Below, in pieces: positions 1 to 10,249 of a stretch of DNA of 64,000 bases (its first letter is position 1; each line of letters starts with the position of its first letter). Made by a program: the position numbers and the translations under genes. The notes under the pieces are model-generated. The model saw nothing but the letters and a program-made list of their open reading frames with translations, was not told where the DNA came from and ran no database searches. Origin of the DNA: Ailurus styani (Eukaryota > Chordata > Mammalia > Carnivora > Ailuridae); the NCBI GenBank assembly GCA_002007465.1, contig LNAC01000274.1, positions 1,296,129 to 1,360,128 on the forward strand, given 5' to 3'.

Positions 1-700
1 TTGGGGGTGGGGCAGGGCTGGAGAGCGGAGGGGTGGGGGGTCAGGACCCCGAGGCCACGAGGAAGCCCCCCACTGTGGCAGGTGGGCAGAGTGCAGGCAG
101 CCTCGTCTCCTGTGTGCTCAGGCTGTCCTCATGCTAGAGGGACAGGAAGGCAATAGGTCAGAGGCAGAGACGCCTACACCCCCTCCCACCTGCCGAAGAT
201 GATGTCCTCACCTTCATCCCTCCCCTTCCTCCCACCCCGCCGACTCGCTCGTCTCCTCGGTGATAGTGAGCGAGCATGCAGTGGGTGGGACCCCGAGGCC
301 CCGGCCCGTTTGTCCACAGTGGAATACGACTTGTCTTACAACATTTTGAAATGTTCAGTTCCACACTTGGCTTTATGTGTGTGTTGGGGGCGGGGCTCCT
401 GCTGTCTATGCGGACGGAGCCGGGAGGGTCCTGCTGGTGGTGGCACACGCTGGGCTGCTCCCCCCCGCCCCCACCTGTGTCCCCTCCAGACCTCCTCACT
501 GGCTTGCTGCTGCTGCAGCGATGGATGGGTGGAAACTCCATCTTTCTCTCTCCCCAAAATAAAACATTGGAACCTTATTCCGACCAGCAGATTCCCATGG
601 GAGTCCCCAGGACCAGCTGGGGAAGGGGGGCTTCTGGCCCCAGGACTGTTAGAGGGACCCCGCCTCGGGGCCAGGCTGGGCTGCACATCTGGGGATCACC
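1..700. other. GC-rich unique DNA, no gene seen
   Basis: No repeat family, splice-flanked exon or RNA gene is recognisable here. Reading frames of 60-190 codons overlap on both strands and have the Pro/Gly/Arg/Ser composition expected of GC-rich noncoding sequence. An AATAAA hexamer lies at about 559-564, but nothing upstream of it looks like a terminal exon, so I do not call a polyadenylation site. Confidence 0.6.
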
Positions 701-715
701 GGGGTGACGATGGTG

Positions 716-958
716 GTGAACATGCGTTGAGCCCTCGTTGTGTGCGCCGGATGCGGTTCCAAGCATTTACACTAGAGTGACTCAGTCCTCACGCACACTG
801 TGGAGCAGACACAACCATCACCCCCTTTTATTGTCAAGGAGACAGAGGCCCAGAGAGGTTCAGAAACTTGCCCGAGGCCACACGGCTGGTACCGCGTAGG
901 GTTGGGACTGAAGCCGGGACATCAGGCTGTAGAGACTCACAGCTCGAACCACCGTGAG
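716..958 (+). mobile_element. MIR SINE, near full length
   Basis: An ancient tRNA-derived SINE shared by all mammals. The order of landmarks matches the MIR consensus: 'TTGAGCCCTCGTTGTGTGC' (for TTGAGCACTTACTATGTGC), 'CCAAGCATTTACA', 'GTGACTCAGTCCTCACGC', then the core 'GGAGACAGAGGCCCAGAGAGG' region, 'AACTTGCCCGAGGCCACACGG', and a 'GGGACTGAAGCC' block. Divergence is high, as expected for a roughly 100-million-year-old element. The overlapping reading frames are not genes. Confidence 0.85.
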
Positions 959-1162
959 GCCCTTAGGAGCCTCGTTTTGTCATGGGACCAGATGCTTCGC
1001 CTGGAGCGGCTTAAGGGAGTCTGTGACCCTTCCCTGAGCAGAAGTGTGACCCTCAGTTGAACTGGGAGCCAGACTGTGCCCCGAGTCCCCACCCACCCCC
1101 ATCTGCCCAGATAGCAGGAGACCTTCCCTGCACCTGCCTGCTTCACGCAGGCCAAGACAGCA

Positions 1163-1795
1163 GTGTGTGTGAGCGCGTGTGCGTGAGCACGAGCGCGTGT
1201 GATTATGAGTGAGCATGTGTGATCATGAGTGTGCGAGTGTGTGATCATGAGTGTATGCAAGTGTGTGTGCAATGTGTGATTATAAGTGTGTGAGTGTGTG
1301 TGGTTATGAGTGTGAGCATGTGTGGATGTGTGGTTATGTGTGTGCGATTATGAGCTTGTGCGATTATGTGTGTGAGTGTGAGTGTGTGATTATGAGTGTG
1401 AGCATGTGCAAGTGTGTGATTGTGTGTGTGATTGTGAGTGTGTGGGTATGAATGTATGTGATTATGACTGAGAATGTGCGAGTGTGTGATGATGAGTGTG
1501 TGAGTATGTGTAATTGTGAGTGATTATGAATGTGTGTGATTATGACTGAGAATGTGCGAGTGTGTGATGAGTGTGTGTGTACAGTTGTGAGCGTGAGCAT
1601 GTGTGAGTGTGTGATTGTGTGGTTATGAGTATGATTATGAGTGTCTGTGCAACTGCGAGTGTGTGCACGTGTGTGAGCATGATTATGAGTGTATATATGA
1701 TGTGTGAGTGTGCAACAAGTGTGTATTATGCATGAGTGTGTGTGATGTAGGGGTGTGTGATGTGTGAGTGTGTGTGTGAGTGTGCATGTGCGTGT
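1163..1795 (+). repeat. Long degenerate TG-rich minisatellite
   Basis: About 630 bases built almost only from TG dinucleotides interrupted by recurring blocks such as GTGTGATTATGAGTGTGAG and GAGCATGTGTG. The modules vary in length, and a larger duplication is visible: the block starting at 1451 recurs at 1529 (78-base offset) with one substitution over more than 40 bases. Alternating purine-pyrimidine runs can adopt Z-DNA. A Cys-rich frame inside it (1251-1451) only reads the TGT/TGC repeat and is not a gene. Confidence 0.95.
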
Positions 1796-1809
1796 GCTGC
1801 CTCCCCACC

Positions 1810-2755
1810 TGGCCCCCGCCCCTCCGGCCCCCTGCCCCNNNNNNNNNNNNNNNNNNNNNNNNNNNNNNNNNNNNNNNNNNNNNNNNNNNNNNNNNNNNNN
1901 NNNNNNNNNNNNNNNNNNNNNNNNNNNNNNNNNNNNNNNNNNNNNNNNNNNNNNNNNNNNNNNNNNNNNNNNNNNNNNNNNNNNNNNNNNNNNNNNNNNN
2001 NNNNNNNNNNNNNNNNNNNNNNNNNNNNNNNNNNNNNNNNNNNNNNNNNNNNNNNNNNNNNNNNNNNNNNNNNNNNNNNNNNNNNNNNNNNNNNNNNNNN
2101 NNNNNNNNNNNNNNNNNNNNNNNNNNNNNNNNNNNNNNNNNNNNNNNNNNNNNNNNNNNNNNNNNNNNNNNNNNNNNNNNNNNNNNNNNNNNNNNNNNNN
2201 NNNNNNNNNNNNNNNNNNNNNNNNNNNNNNNNNNNNNNNNNNNNNNNNNNNNNNNNNNNNNNNNNNNNNNNNNNNNNNNNNNNNNNNNNNNNNNNNNNNN
2301 NNNNNNNNNNNNNNNNNNNNNNNNNNNNNNNNNNNNNNNNNNNNNNNNNNNNNNNNNNNNNNNNNNNNNNNNNNNNNNNNNNNNNNNNNNNNNNNNNNNN
2401 NNNNNNNNNNNNNNNNNNNNNNNNNNNNNNNNNNNNNNNNNNNNNNNNNNNNNNNNNNNNNNNNNNNNNNNNNNNNNNNNNNNNNNNNNNNNNNNNNNNN
2501 NNNNNNNNNNNNNNNNNNNNNNNNNNNNNNNNNNNNNNNNNNNNNNNNNNNNNNNNNNNNNNNNNNNNNNNNNNNNNNNNNNNNNNNNNNNNNNNNNNNN
2601 NNNNNNNNNNNNNNNNNNNNNNNNNNNNNNNNNNNNNNNNNNNNNNNNNNNNNNNNNNNNNNNNNNNNNNNNNNNNNNNNNNNNNNNNNNNNNNNNNNNN
2701 NNNNNNNNNNNNNNNGCCTGTGCCCCCCGCCCCTCCGCCTGTGCCCCTAGCAGGC
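1810..2755. repeat. Assembly gap inside a GC-rich tandem repeat
   Basis: Bases 1839-2715 are N (877 positions). The left edge (CCCCGCCCCTCCGGCCCC) and the right edge (CCCCCCGCCCCTCCGCCTG) share a C-rich unit of about 20 bases, so the missing sequence is probably a minisatellite array that failed to assemble. The real length may differ from the N count. Any reading frame through the Ns is meaningless. Confidence 0.85.
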
Positions 2756-2875
2756 TGGTGGAGTGAATGATCCGTAACCGATGCTTGTTGACCAGCCTGG
2801 GAACGGCTTTCCTCCGGCAGGCCCCAGAAAGTGCTCGGGGAAAACTCATCTTGATCCAATGGCTGGGGCTGGGCG

Positions 2876-2942
2876 GGTGTGTGTGTGTATGTGTGTGTGC
2901 GCGTGTGTGCGTGCGTGTGCGTGCGTGTGCGCACGCGCTGTG
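2876..2942 (+). repeat. (TG)n / (GTGC)n microsatellite
   Basis: About 65 bases of GTGTGTGTGTATGTGTGTG followed by a GTGCGTGTGC-type run. It is close to a perfect alternating purine-pyrimidine tract, with the CG-containing part strongly Z-DNA-prone. Likely length-polymorphic. Confidence 0.9.
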
Positions 2943-2944
2943 TT

Positions 2945-5740
2945 CCAGGCCCCCCAGATGTCACGTGACCCCAGGAGCACGGGTATCTCCGAGGGCATGG
3001 AGCTGGGGCGAGGGGAGCCTGGGGCCTGGAGGGAGGGGGTGGCAGTCGGAGAGAAGTGGGGGGTCGAGGGAAGACGCCCCGGCCTCGGCTTCACGCCCTG
3101 CAAGGGAGGAGGCCCCCGGGCTGCGGGGAGGGTGGCCCTCCCGGAGGGAGGCGGGACAGCTGTGGACCTTACCTGTGAATAGAGTTCCTCTCCATCTGGT
3201 CACATGCTAACTGCCCGGGGGAAGCTCAGGAAAGGAGCCCTCGCGAGAAGTCTTTTTCCAAAACCAACGCTTGTGCTTGACTCAAAGCATCATTCTTCCG
3301 TTGTGTGTTTTCGTACACAGTGTTCCTAAGTCAGGACACACCCGAATGGAGAAGCCAAACAAAAACCCACACCCAGAGCCCACAGACGCATGCAGAAGGC
3401 CGTGTGCCTGTGCACGCGCGAGTCAGACTCTCGCTCCCGCACACCCGTGTGCGCCCAGCACGGCACGTTCTCATGGCTCAGCTCCCTTTACGTTGAAGCA
3501 AACATCCAGAAGCCCTTCCTTCCAGTTCGTATGTGTTGGACTTCGTCTTCCGGAGCAGCTCATCAGTGTCAGGAGTGCTCCTGGTGCTCTTCCGTTAGAA
3601 AACCGTGTTTCTGCCTCAAAAGCCAGTCCTTTCCCAGGAGAAGAGTGTGGCACTTTCTACCGGGACACAGAGCCCCCTGTTCCCTCCCCGCCGGCCAGTC
3701 CCTCGGGGAGAAGAGGGCAGGGGGCCTGCCTGAAGCCCCTTGCCCTCAGTCTCTCCAGAGCCCCTTCCCTCCTGGGGACCCAGCTCAAGTTAGGAACCTG
3801 CCACAGCCCGCGGGGAGGAAGGGCTCACCTGGAGGAAGGAAGGGGGCCGCCTCCTCCTCCTCCTCCTCCTCCCCCTCCGATGTGTCCCCCCAGCTGGCCC
3901 GTGGGCTCCGTCCCGGACGGGACGCCAGCTTCGGTGAACTCACACCGGCGCCTGCGGAGCCCGCTTTGGGGCTGTGAAAGGGTCGGACCACGTCTGGGCC
4001 GGGGCTGCCACGTCATCCTGAGCCGAGAGTCTCTTCCAACCAGAGCCCTTCCGGCCGCCCTGACCCATTTGCTGAAGGCGGCAGGAACGGTTTTGGGGGT
4101 GCTCAGAACAGAGGGGGGCAGGCTGGCGGCAGGTGCTGCTGCTTGTCATCCCGTGGCCTCGGGCAGGTTCTTTCCCTCTGCGGGTAGTCCCGGCAGGGGC
4201 AAGGGGTCCCCGGAGCCCCTTTCGTGCAGGCACGGAGCCCATTCCTGAGGGCTCCCCCCTCACGACTAAGCTCCCCCCAAGTCCCCCCGAAGCACCGCCC
4301 TGTTGGGGGTTGGGGTTTCAACATGTGGATTCGGGAGTGGGGCATGAACACTCGGCGTGGCACCTGTGGTCTGTCTCGCTCCTCTCTGGCCTTGCCCCCA
4401 CCGCAGCCCCTGTGGGTGGGCAGATGCCCCTTGCCCGGCACTCCCCTTTCTCAAGAGCGTGGGAAGGACTTGAACCGCTGTGTCTGGGCTTCCTCATTCC
4501 TTCCCTGCCCCCGTGCGCAGAAACAAGTGCCCCAGAAAACGCAGGGGGGCCTGGTGTTCTGGGATCCTCCTGCTGGAGCCGGACCACTTCCTCCTGGCCG
4601 AGGGCGTGGGGTGCTGGAGGAACCCCAGGAACGGCAGCCTGAGCCAGGCCTGGGCCATGGGAAGCCCACTGCACAGAGACAAAGGCATCAGGCCGGGGGG
4701 AGCCGTAGGATTTGGGGGGCGAGGAAGTAGCACTGTCTGGAGGGGTAGCTGGGGGTGAACCGGCCTTTTATGACACAGAGGGGCCCCGTCAGCACCGTCA
4801 TGGCGACGTCTGTGCTGGACACACCAAAGCGTCTCCCGGAGCCCCGTCTGTGGGTTTCGGTGTATCCGAGCATCTCCTCGGCCACTGAAGGGCTCCGATG
4901 GTGTTACCTTTGCTAATGTGTTCATGGAGGGAATGCTTCCCTCGGGGGCAGCGAAGTCCCAGATCTTGGCGGTGTGAGGCAACAGAAGTTTGTTTCTCAG
5001 GTGAAATAAGCCCAGAAGTGTGCTCTGAACGAGGCTGGGGGGCTCTGCTCTGCAGAGTGATTCTGAGTCCCGTCTTTCCTGTTCTTGGGGTGTGTCATGT
5101 CTGATACGTGGTCTCTCCGTTTTCCAGACGAGGAGGGAATGCGGGCTTCCGTCTACCCAGTCCTGGCTGTGTATTCAGTGAGACCCCAGGTATGACAGTC
5201 TCTCGCTGGATCAAGAAGCTTCTCTTTGCTGGGACCCCAGATGCCACCCAAATGAAGGGGTGATTCCATCAACCTCGGAGGGCCCCTTTGTTGTCCACGC
5301 CCAAGACCCCAGACCACTTGCACTGACACGGTGGCCTCCTCTGGGAGCGGAAGGGGGGCCGGGAGGGATGAGTCCAGGAGACGACGGCTGAGATACGCAT
5401 TCAGATCCTGGGTGTTGTTACCGCGGGCACGTGGCCTGCGCCGAGCACGTGGAGCCCCTCGGAGCCCTTCCCCGTTGGGTCCCGGGCTGGTGAGTAGGCC
5501 GAACGCCTCCAAAGTTTGCTGGCTCCCTGGTCTCCACACCAGACGCTGCCGGGCGGCGGGGGCCCCTCTGGCTTCAGCGCTTCCTGTGCTTTATGTGAGG
5601 CTCGACCCTTCCCGAGATGGGAGTGGGGATGGGCGTGGGGAGGAGGAGAGGGTCCTGAAACAGGCCCTGCGCATGCGGGGCCCTTGGAGAGAGAGTCAGT
5701 ACAGAGAAGAGCATCAGCAAGGACTTCCGTCACTACACCT
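2945..5740. other. GC-rich unique DNA with one triplet repeat, no gene seen
   Basis: No interspersed repeat or RNA gene recognised. The longest frame (3271-4248, 325 codons) starts in low-complexity sequence, passes through the CCT triplet run at about 3850-3878 as a proline tract, shows no domain and has no conserved-looking stretch, so it is rejected as coding. Confidence 0.5.
3850..3878 (+). repeat. (CCT)n triplet microsatellite
   Basis: Nine to ten CCT units, the last imperfect. It gives polyproline, polyserine or polyglutamate in the overlapping frames, which explains the apparent low-complexity 'proteins' here. Confidence 0.9.
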
Positions 5741-5744
5741 CTAA

Positions 5745-5895
5745 TCTCGTTAGTGGGGAATGAATGCAAATCACATTGCCGCTAATCCTCCCCTGTGCTG
5801 AGAAGCTCCTGTAAGAATTTCAGGAGGCCGCGTACCTTCATCATTGTTTGTCTTAGGCTGAATTTAATTCCCCTCCCCGGAACGCACACAAAGCC
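5745..5895. promoter_or_regulatory. Candidate conserved regulatory element
   Basis: A moderately AT-rich island in GC-rich surroundings, with no repeat signature. It holds an octamer ATGCAAAT (POU-domain site) at 5764-5771, a TAATCC (OTX/CRX-type) at 5783-5788 and CATTGTTT (SOX/FOX-type) at 5842-5849. Such clustering is typical of developmental enhancers, but short motifs also arise by chance. Cross-species conservation is inferred, not seen. Confidence 0.35.
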
Positions 5896-5899
5896 GAGC

Positions 5900-6920
5900 T
5901 CATGGTGTCACCGGCAGTGGGAGGCGGGAGAAATCCACCCTTGCTGAATACTGTCTGGGGTCATCTCCGTGCCCGCCTCCGGCACGGATGGTGGAGGGCT
6001 TGGCACGCCTGCAGCGTGTCCCAGGGGCCCCCCGGGGCAGCTCATCCGTGGCTCAGCCTCCTCGGGGGAGCTCCCTGCCCTGCCTGACGAGGTGCCCGCT
6101 GGCAGCGCCTCCCCTTCACCTGTCTTCCCTGCGGGGTGCACAGTGGCCCCAGTCTGTCCTGCCCAGGACCCTGCGGTAGGTTGTGGAGGGACGTTTTTGA
6201 ATCGTTCGCTCTGAGTGAATGTTACCCGTGCAGCCTGGTCTCTGAGGCCGGGGAGAGAGGGCTTTGTCCTGTTTCCTGTCTCTCTCTCTCTCGTTGCCCA
6301 TCTAGCACCTGCAGCCAGGGCTCACATTCGGTGATCAATCAATGCTGGTTGACAAATGCGTGAATCTGGCCACCACGATCAGGGTTTTGAACGAGAATCG
6401 AGCAGGGGGCCAAGGTGGGGGCCCTTCAGCTGGAGGAGGGGAGGGAGGAGCAGGAGGGAGCAGGGGGTGGAGGGGGAGGAGGCCCCCACCAGGAGGGTCC
6501 AGGGTGGACCCCCCGGGGCTCCGGGCCAGGGCCGGCTGCTGCGCGTGCACAGAAGCTTCCGGCTCCGCGTCCCTATTCCGCCCCGCGCTGGCTCATCCCC
6601 GCGTTTGTCCTCTTCTAATTGAGTGGACGCTGCGCTGGTGGTACGGCCGGCCCACATCAGCGCGTGTGACCGGAGCATCAGGAAAGCCGTGCGTGTTAGG
6701 AGGCCAGCTCGCACACGGACAGATGCCTGGAGCTGGGAGGTGGCTCTCTAGTCACGATGGTCTGATTTCTCGGGCTCTGGGGACACTGACTTTGATGGAT
6801 CGAGACGTGCCAGCACCACATCCCGTAAAACAGCGACTCACTTCCTGCGTGGGCGCTGGTCATCGGGGCCCACCCCTTCCTTTGAAATTAAAGAAATACT
6901 TTAAAAATAAATAAAGTGGG
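5900..6920. other. GC-rich unique DNA, no gene seen
   Basis: Purine-rich low-complexity sequence (GGGAGGAG-type, about 6415-6490) lies in otherwise unremarkable unique DNA. No exon with plausible splice signals was recognised. A short AT-rich stretch ends the segment at 6885-6916, just before the CpG-dense island. Confidence 0.5.
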
Positions 6921-6924
6921 GGGA

Positions 6925-7545
6925 GGATGGAGCCGCCGCTGTGGACATTAACCGCCCAGGAAGCCGGCGGCGGGTGATGCCTTTACCGAGGACAGCGGCG
7001 GCCCACCTGCTGGGGAGACGAGCGTGGGGCCTGCCTGGGCCTCGCACGACAGGCTGGTTATAGGGTGCCGCCCCCCGCGCACCCGGAGCAAGCCTGCAGG
7101 CCGCTGTGCCGAGCGCCAGGAGCCGCCGTGTTCTGCTGGTCCCCATCAGAGCCGCGCCGAACTTCTCCGTCTCCGCAGCGCAGAAGGATCGGACGCGGTC
7201 ACAGGGCGCCTGCAGGTGCGGCTTGCTGCTGGCCCGGCTGAGCCGCACCCTCCTCGGCCGGCCGGCCAGCCTCGCGGCTCCGCCGCAGACCACAGCCGTA
7301 CCGGGAGGAACATGGGGGCAAAACGGTCTCATCTCCACCGTCGGTGTGGGGAAGACAGATCCCTCCAGTTTTATTTCTTCAGAAAGTGTCATCAAATGTG
7401 CTGGTGGTTCATGTGTAGGCAGTCTATTCTGTGACAACATTTCTCACCTGCCGGGAGCCGGTTTCGGCGGGTGCTTATTGTCTCCCCGCGCGCCGTAATC
7501 CATTCATCGGCGCGCGTGGGGGCGCACGGGGGCCGTTGCTGGAGC
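6925..7545. promoter_or_regulatory. CpG island
   Basis: CpG dinucleotides are very dense: by eye about 35 in 300 bases at 7021-7320, against roughly one per 100 bases in bulk mammalian DNA. The island runs into CGCGCG-rich sequence at 7490-7530 and then gives way abruptly to an AT-rich element. CpG islands mark promoters or developmental enhancers and Polycomb targets. I see no TATA box or convincing first exon, so the direction of any transcription is unknown. Confidence 0.65.
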
Positions 7546-7628
7546 ACCGCTGGAATTAAGTATGAATTAAATGTACCATTAAAATAAAGTGTTACCGCAG
7601 ACATCTCATGAGTTTTGTTCCTTAACAG
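7545..7628. promoter_or_regulatory. Candidate conserved AT-rich element beside the CpG island
   Basis: 'GGAATTAAGTATGAATTAAA' is followed by a CCATTAAAATAAAGTG stretch and a TTTTGTTCC run. It is non-repetitive and AT-rich and sits directly against the CpG-dense island, an arrangement common at developmental loci. Conservation is inferred. Confidence 0.3.
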
Positions 7629-7639
7629 TTGAGTTCCGC

Positions 7640-9600
7640 GGCGTGTGACGCATCCAGGCGGCTCCCACGTCCCTTCCTTCCTCCGTGGTTCTCACTTAGG
7701 AGCTGTCGTATTGCTTCCCGTCGGAAAGGGCTGGTTTCCCCCAGAGTTATAGCTGCCCGTCCCGGGTCTTCCGGGGTGAGCGATTCGTTCAGGATGGAGC
7801 TGGGAAAAGACAGAGTGGTCTCTAAACGGGGTTGAAAGGAGCAAGGAGCTAAGTTTTTTTTTTTTCTCAGAGCTACTGTGTGTGTGGGCAGGTCTAGAGC
7901 AGAAATCAAAGCATTCGGAGTCGGTGGGCTTCCTCTCAGCTCAGCAAAAACCCAGAGACAAGCCTTCCCCACCCGTAGATCTTCCTAATGTGGCCAGGAC
8001 CCCAGAGCCACCAGGTGCCGCCGAGACTGGCAGAGTCTCATGTCTGTCTTTTCTCCGTTTATAGTTTTGTTTTCCACTCTCTGTCCGGCCACGCATCCCT
8101 GGCCCTTGTTCGAGGCCCCGAGAGGCCCCATGTCTTGGCCCAGTGTGCCCGCCCTCCCCACTGACCTTTCTGAGCTGGGGCCATCAGCTGCCTGCCCAAG
8201 AGCCCAGAGTGTGGACCGAGCCGTCCCACATCTGGTGGGTACCGTGGCTGTGGAGTGGCCGTGTGCATAGGGCAGAGGCTCTGAGCTGGCGGGTGGAGGG
8301 GCCCACACGGAGTGGGCACGGGGGGGGGTGTGTGTGTGCGGGAACGTGGGGACCGCAGGAGCCACGGGGGAGTGTCGAGGAGAGACAGCAGCCCCCTGGT
8401 TTCTCGTGGGGACGCAGACTGTGGGGCGGGCATGGTGGAAGGGGCAGAAGGCCCTGTCCAGGGGCTCCAAGGCTCCTCAGAGATAGCTGACAATCAGGAG
8501 AATCAGGACTCCCCGATTCTTCCTTGAGCCCCAGCTGAGCGGAGGTGCCGTGTATGGGGAACCCCTGGGCAGGAACAGGGAAGGGGAAACCGAGAGTCTC
8601 ACTTCGGAAACAGGTGGGGATGTCCGTGGGGCCTCGCTAAGATGGCAGGAGGGTGGTGAACAGAGAGTCTAGAGGCCGGGGCTGGGGCTGGTCAAGGCTG
8701 GGAACAGCCCTTCAGAGCCACCGGCGCCAGGAGAGCCTGGCTGAGGCTGCCCGGCCCCTCCACTTCCCCGGCGGGCAGGCCACGTCTTCCTGGCTGTCAC
8801 AGGAACCCCTCTCATGTCCCAGGCATTCTGGAAGGAGTTTCAGATGTCCATCAGCCCTTCCGCTCATGTGACCAGAAAGCCCCCGGCCCATCCCTGCGCC
8901 ATGAGGACCAGAAGCCGCCTGGGGGGCTGGAGCCACTGACGCGGGACTTTGTATGGTCCTCTGAGCTCACCCCGCGGCCTGGATGAGTCCACTCCTCTGC
9001 ATTTTTGATGACACACGGTTCTCGATTTCCAGAGTGGAGGCCAGCCCTGTCTCGCAAGTCCCTGGGGCCTGCCCTGCTGCCGTGGGTCCCTGCCCTGCGG
9101 GGTGGCCTGAGCGTCCCCGCCGTCTGCTTCTGCCGCAGGAGCAGGGGGTCCTCTGATGCTCTCTCTTAGCCAGAGGCGCTCCTTGGAGCTCAGCAGACAG
9201 GAAAGGGCTTACGGGCACTTTCCCAGATGCCAGAGCAGCAAACGCCTGCTCGGCAGCCTGGGCAGGTGGCAGGATCCTCTGAGGGTCCTGTCGTCGCCGC
9301 AGAGCCGGTGGTGGAGGCGGGGCACGGGGGCCGGCTGGTCATGGGAGCAGCCCTGCAGCAGCCCGGCTCTGGCTTCCCAGGAGCACCAGGCACTTGAGGC
9401 CCGGAAAGAGGCCTCCAGGCACCTCCACCCGCAGGACATAAACGGCCTCCCGCTCCCCCCGCCGGCGTGCACGTGGCTCCAGCTGGCGAGCCCAGGCACA
9501 CGGCACAGCCTGGCAGCGGCCCCGCAGCCCAGCTCCGGGCCCCGCGCAGGTGGCTGCCCACGGCCGCCCCTCCCGTCCCCTGGCGGCCATCCTCTCCCTG
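7640..9600. other. Unique GC-rich DNA, no gene seen
   Basis: A poly-T run (about 7853-7865) and a short G-run/TG tract (8321-8338) are the only simple sequences. No dispersed repeat or splice-flanked coding exon was recognised. Overlapping frames on both strands are compositional. Confidence 0.5.
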
Positions 9601-9604
9601 CGCC

Positions 9605-9727
9605 TCACGCTCGGGCCGTTTGGCTCTCGAAGGCGCTGCCTTCCCCACTGTCCTCATCCAACTCGGGGCTGGGGATCGCCGCCAAGGCCTGGAGCGCCTC
9701 GTCGAAACTGGTGATGAGCTGACAATT
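9605..9727 (-). CDS. Weak candidate: terminal coding exon (C-terminal 40 residues) of an unrecognised gene
   Basis: Read on the minus strand, a pyrimidine-rich tract (about 9760-9731) ending in CAG (9730-9728) is followed in frame by 40 codons and a TGA at 9607-9605. The peptide starts NCQLITSFDEALQALAAI, continues with an acidic SPELDEDSGEGSAF-type segment and ends in TARA. Composition is balanced rather than Pro/Arg-rich, and by my count about 80% of codons end in G or C, as in genuine GC-rich coding exons. Against it: no partner exon, no nearby minus-strand AATAAA, no family I recognise, and the antisense frame also stays open. An AAG acceptor four bases upstream is also possible. Confidence 0.22.
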   Translation of the reverse strand, partial: NCQLITSFDEALQALAAIPSPELDEDSGEGSAFESQTARA

Positions 9728-9859
9728 CTGGCTTCGGAGAAACGCAGAGGGAGAGGCGGCTTTTCCCGAGGGCGACAGACTGGGAGCCAGAGAAGGTTCT
9801 GCAGGGCGCCCTGCCCCCCCCAAAAGACCCCAGCCTGCAGCAGGGTTCGAACCCTGCTG

Positions 9860-9990
9860 GCCCCACGGTCAGCGGTCGCTGGACCTCGACGCAGAGCCGG
9901 CGCGGTGAGGCGGCGGGCCCGCTCGGAGGGTGATGGGCTTCCCGGCGCCCCAGCGCCCCGGTGACTGAGTCGACGCGCGGGAGGCAGGAG
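9860..9990. promoter_or_regulatory. CpG-dense patch
   Basis: Closely spaced CpGs (GGCGCGGTGAGGCGGCGG, GTCGACGCGCGG) lie within a broader CpG-rich zone that starts near 9590 and continues after the AT-rich island at 10.04-10.21 kb. This could be one CpG island split by a conserved insert-like element. Confidence 0.45.
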
Positions 9991-10039
9991 CGTCCGTGCA
10001 GGGCAGCTGTATCATTTACAGAGAGGCTGGGGAGCCTCG

Positions 10040-10212
10040 GCGGAGAGCCCACACCGCTTGCATATTAAAATGGAAACGGCAATTAACTACCAAAATAAGA
10101 CATTTTTATAACATTTTTATTGAAGTTTTAATGAACAAATAAAGAAACAGAAATCTGCATATGCCTTGCGAGCCATATAAAAATGACTAAATCAAGATGA
10201 AATGGCGAGAAC
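10040..10212. promoter_or_regulatory. Candidate conserved AT-rich element between CpG-dense patches
   Basis: About 170 bases of strongly AT-rich, non-repetitive DNA (TTGCATATTAAAATGG, GCAATTAACTACC, CATTTTTATTGAAG, AAATGACTAAATCAAG) between two CpG-dense patches. It resembles ultraconserved-type regulatory DNA rather than a transposon: no tail, no target-site duplication, no family resemblance. Conservation is inferred. Confidence 0.4.
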
Positions 10213-10249
10213 CAGCAAGTCCTCAACGTCCCCGGCTCCTCCAAATAAA

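Noticed and set aside
1251..1451. Cys-rich small 'protein'
   Set aside because: It is only TGT/TGC codons from the TG minisatellite.
1683..2964. Long frames of 328-412 codons across 1.7-2.96 kb
   Set aside because: Most of their length is the N gap; the remainder reads TG/CA repeats.
3271..4248. 325-codon open frame, plus strand
   Set aside because: No domain, passes through a CCT microsatellite as polyproline, overlapped by other long frames on both strands, GC-driven composition.
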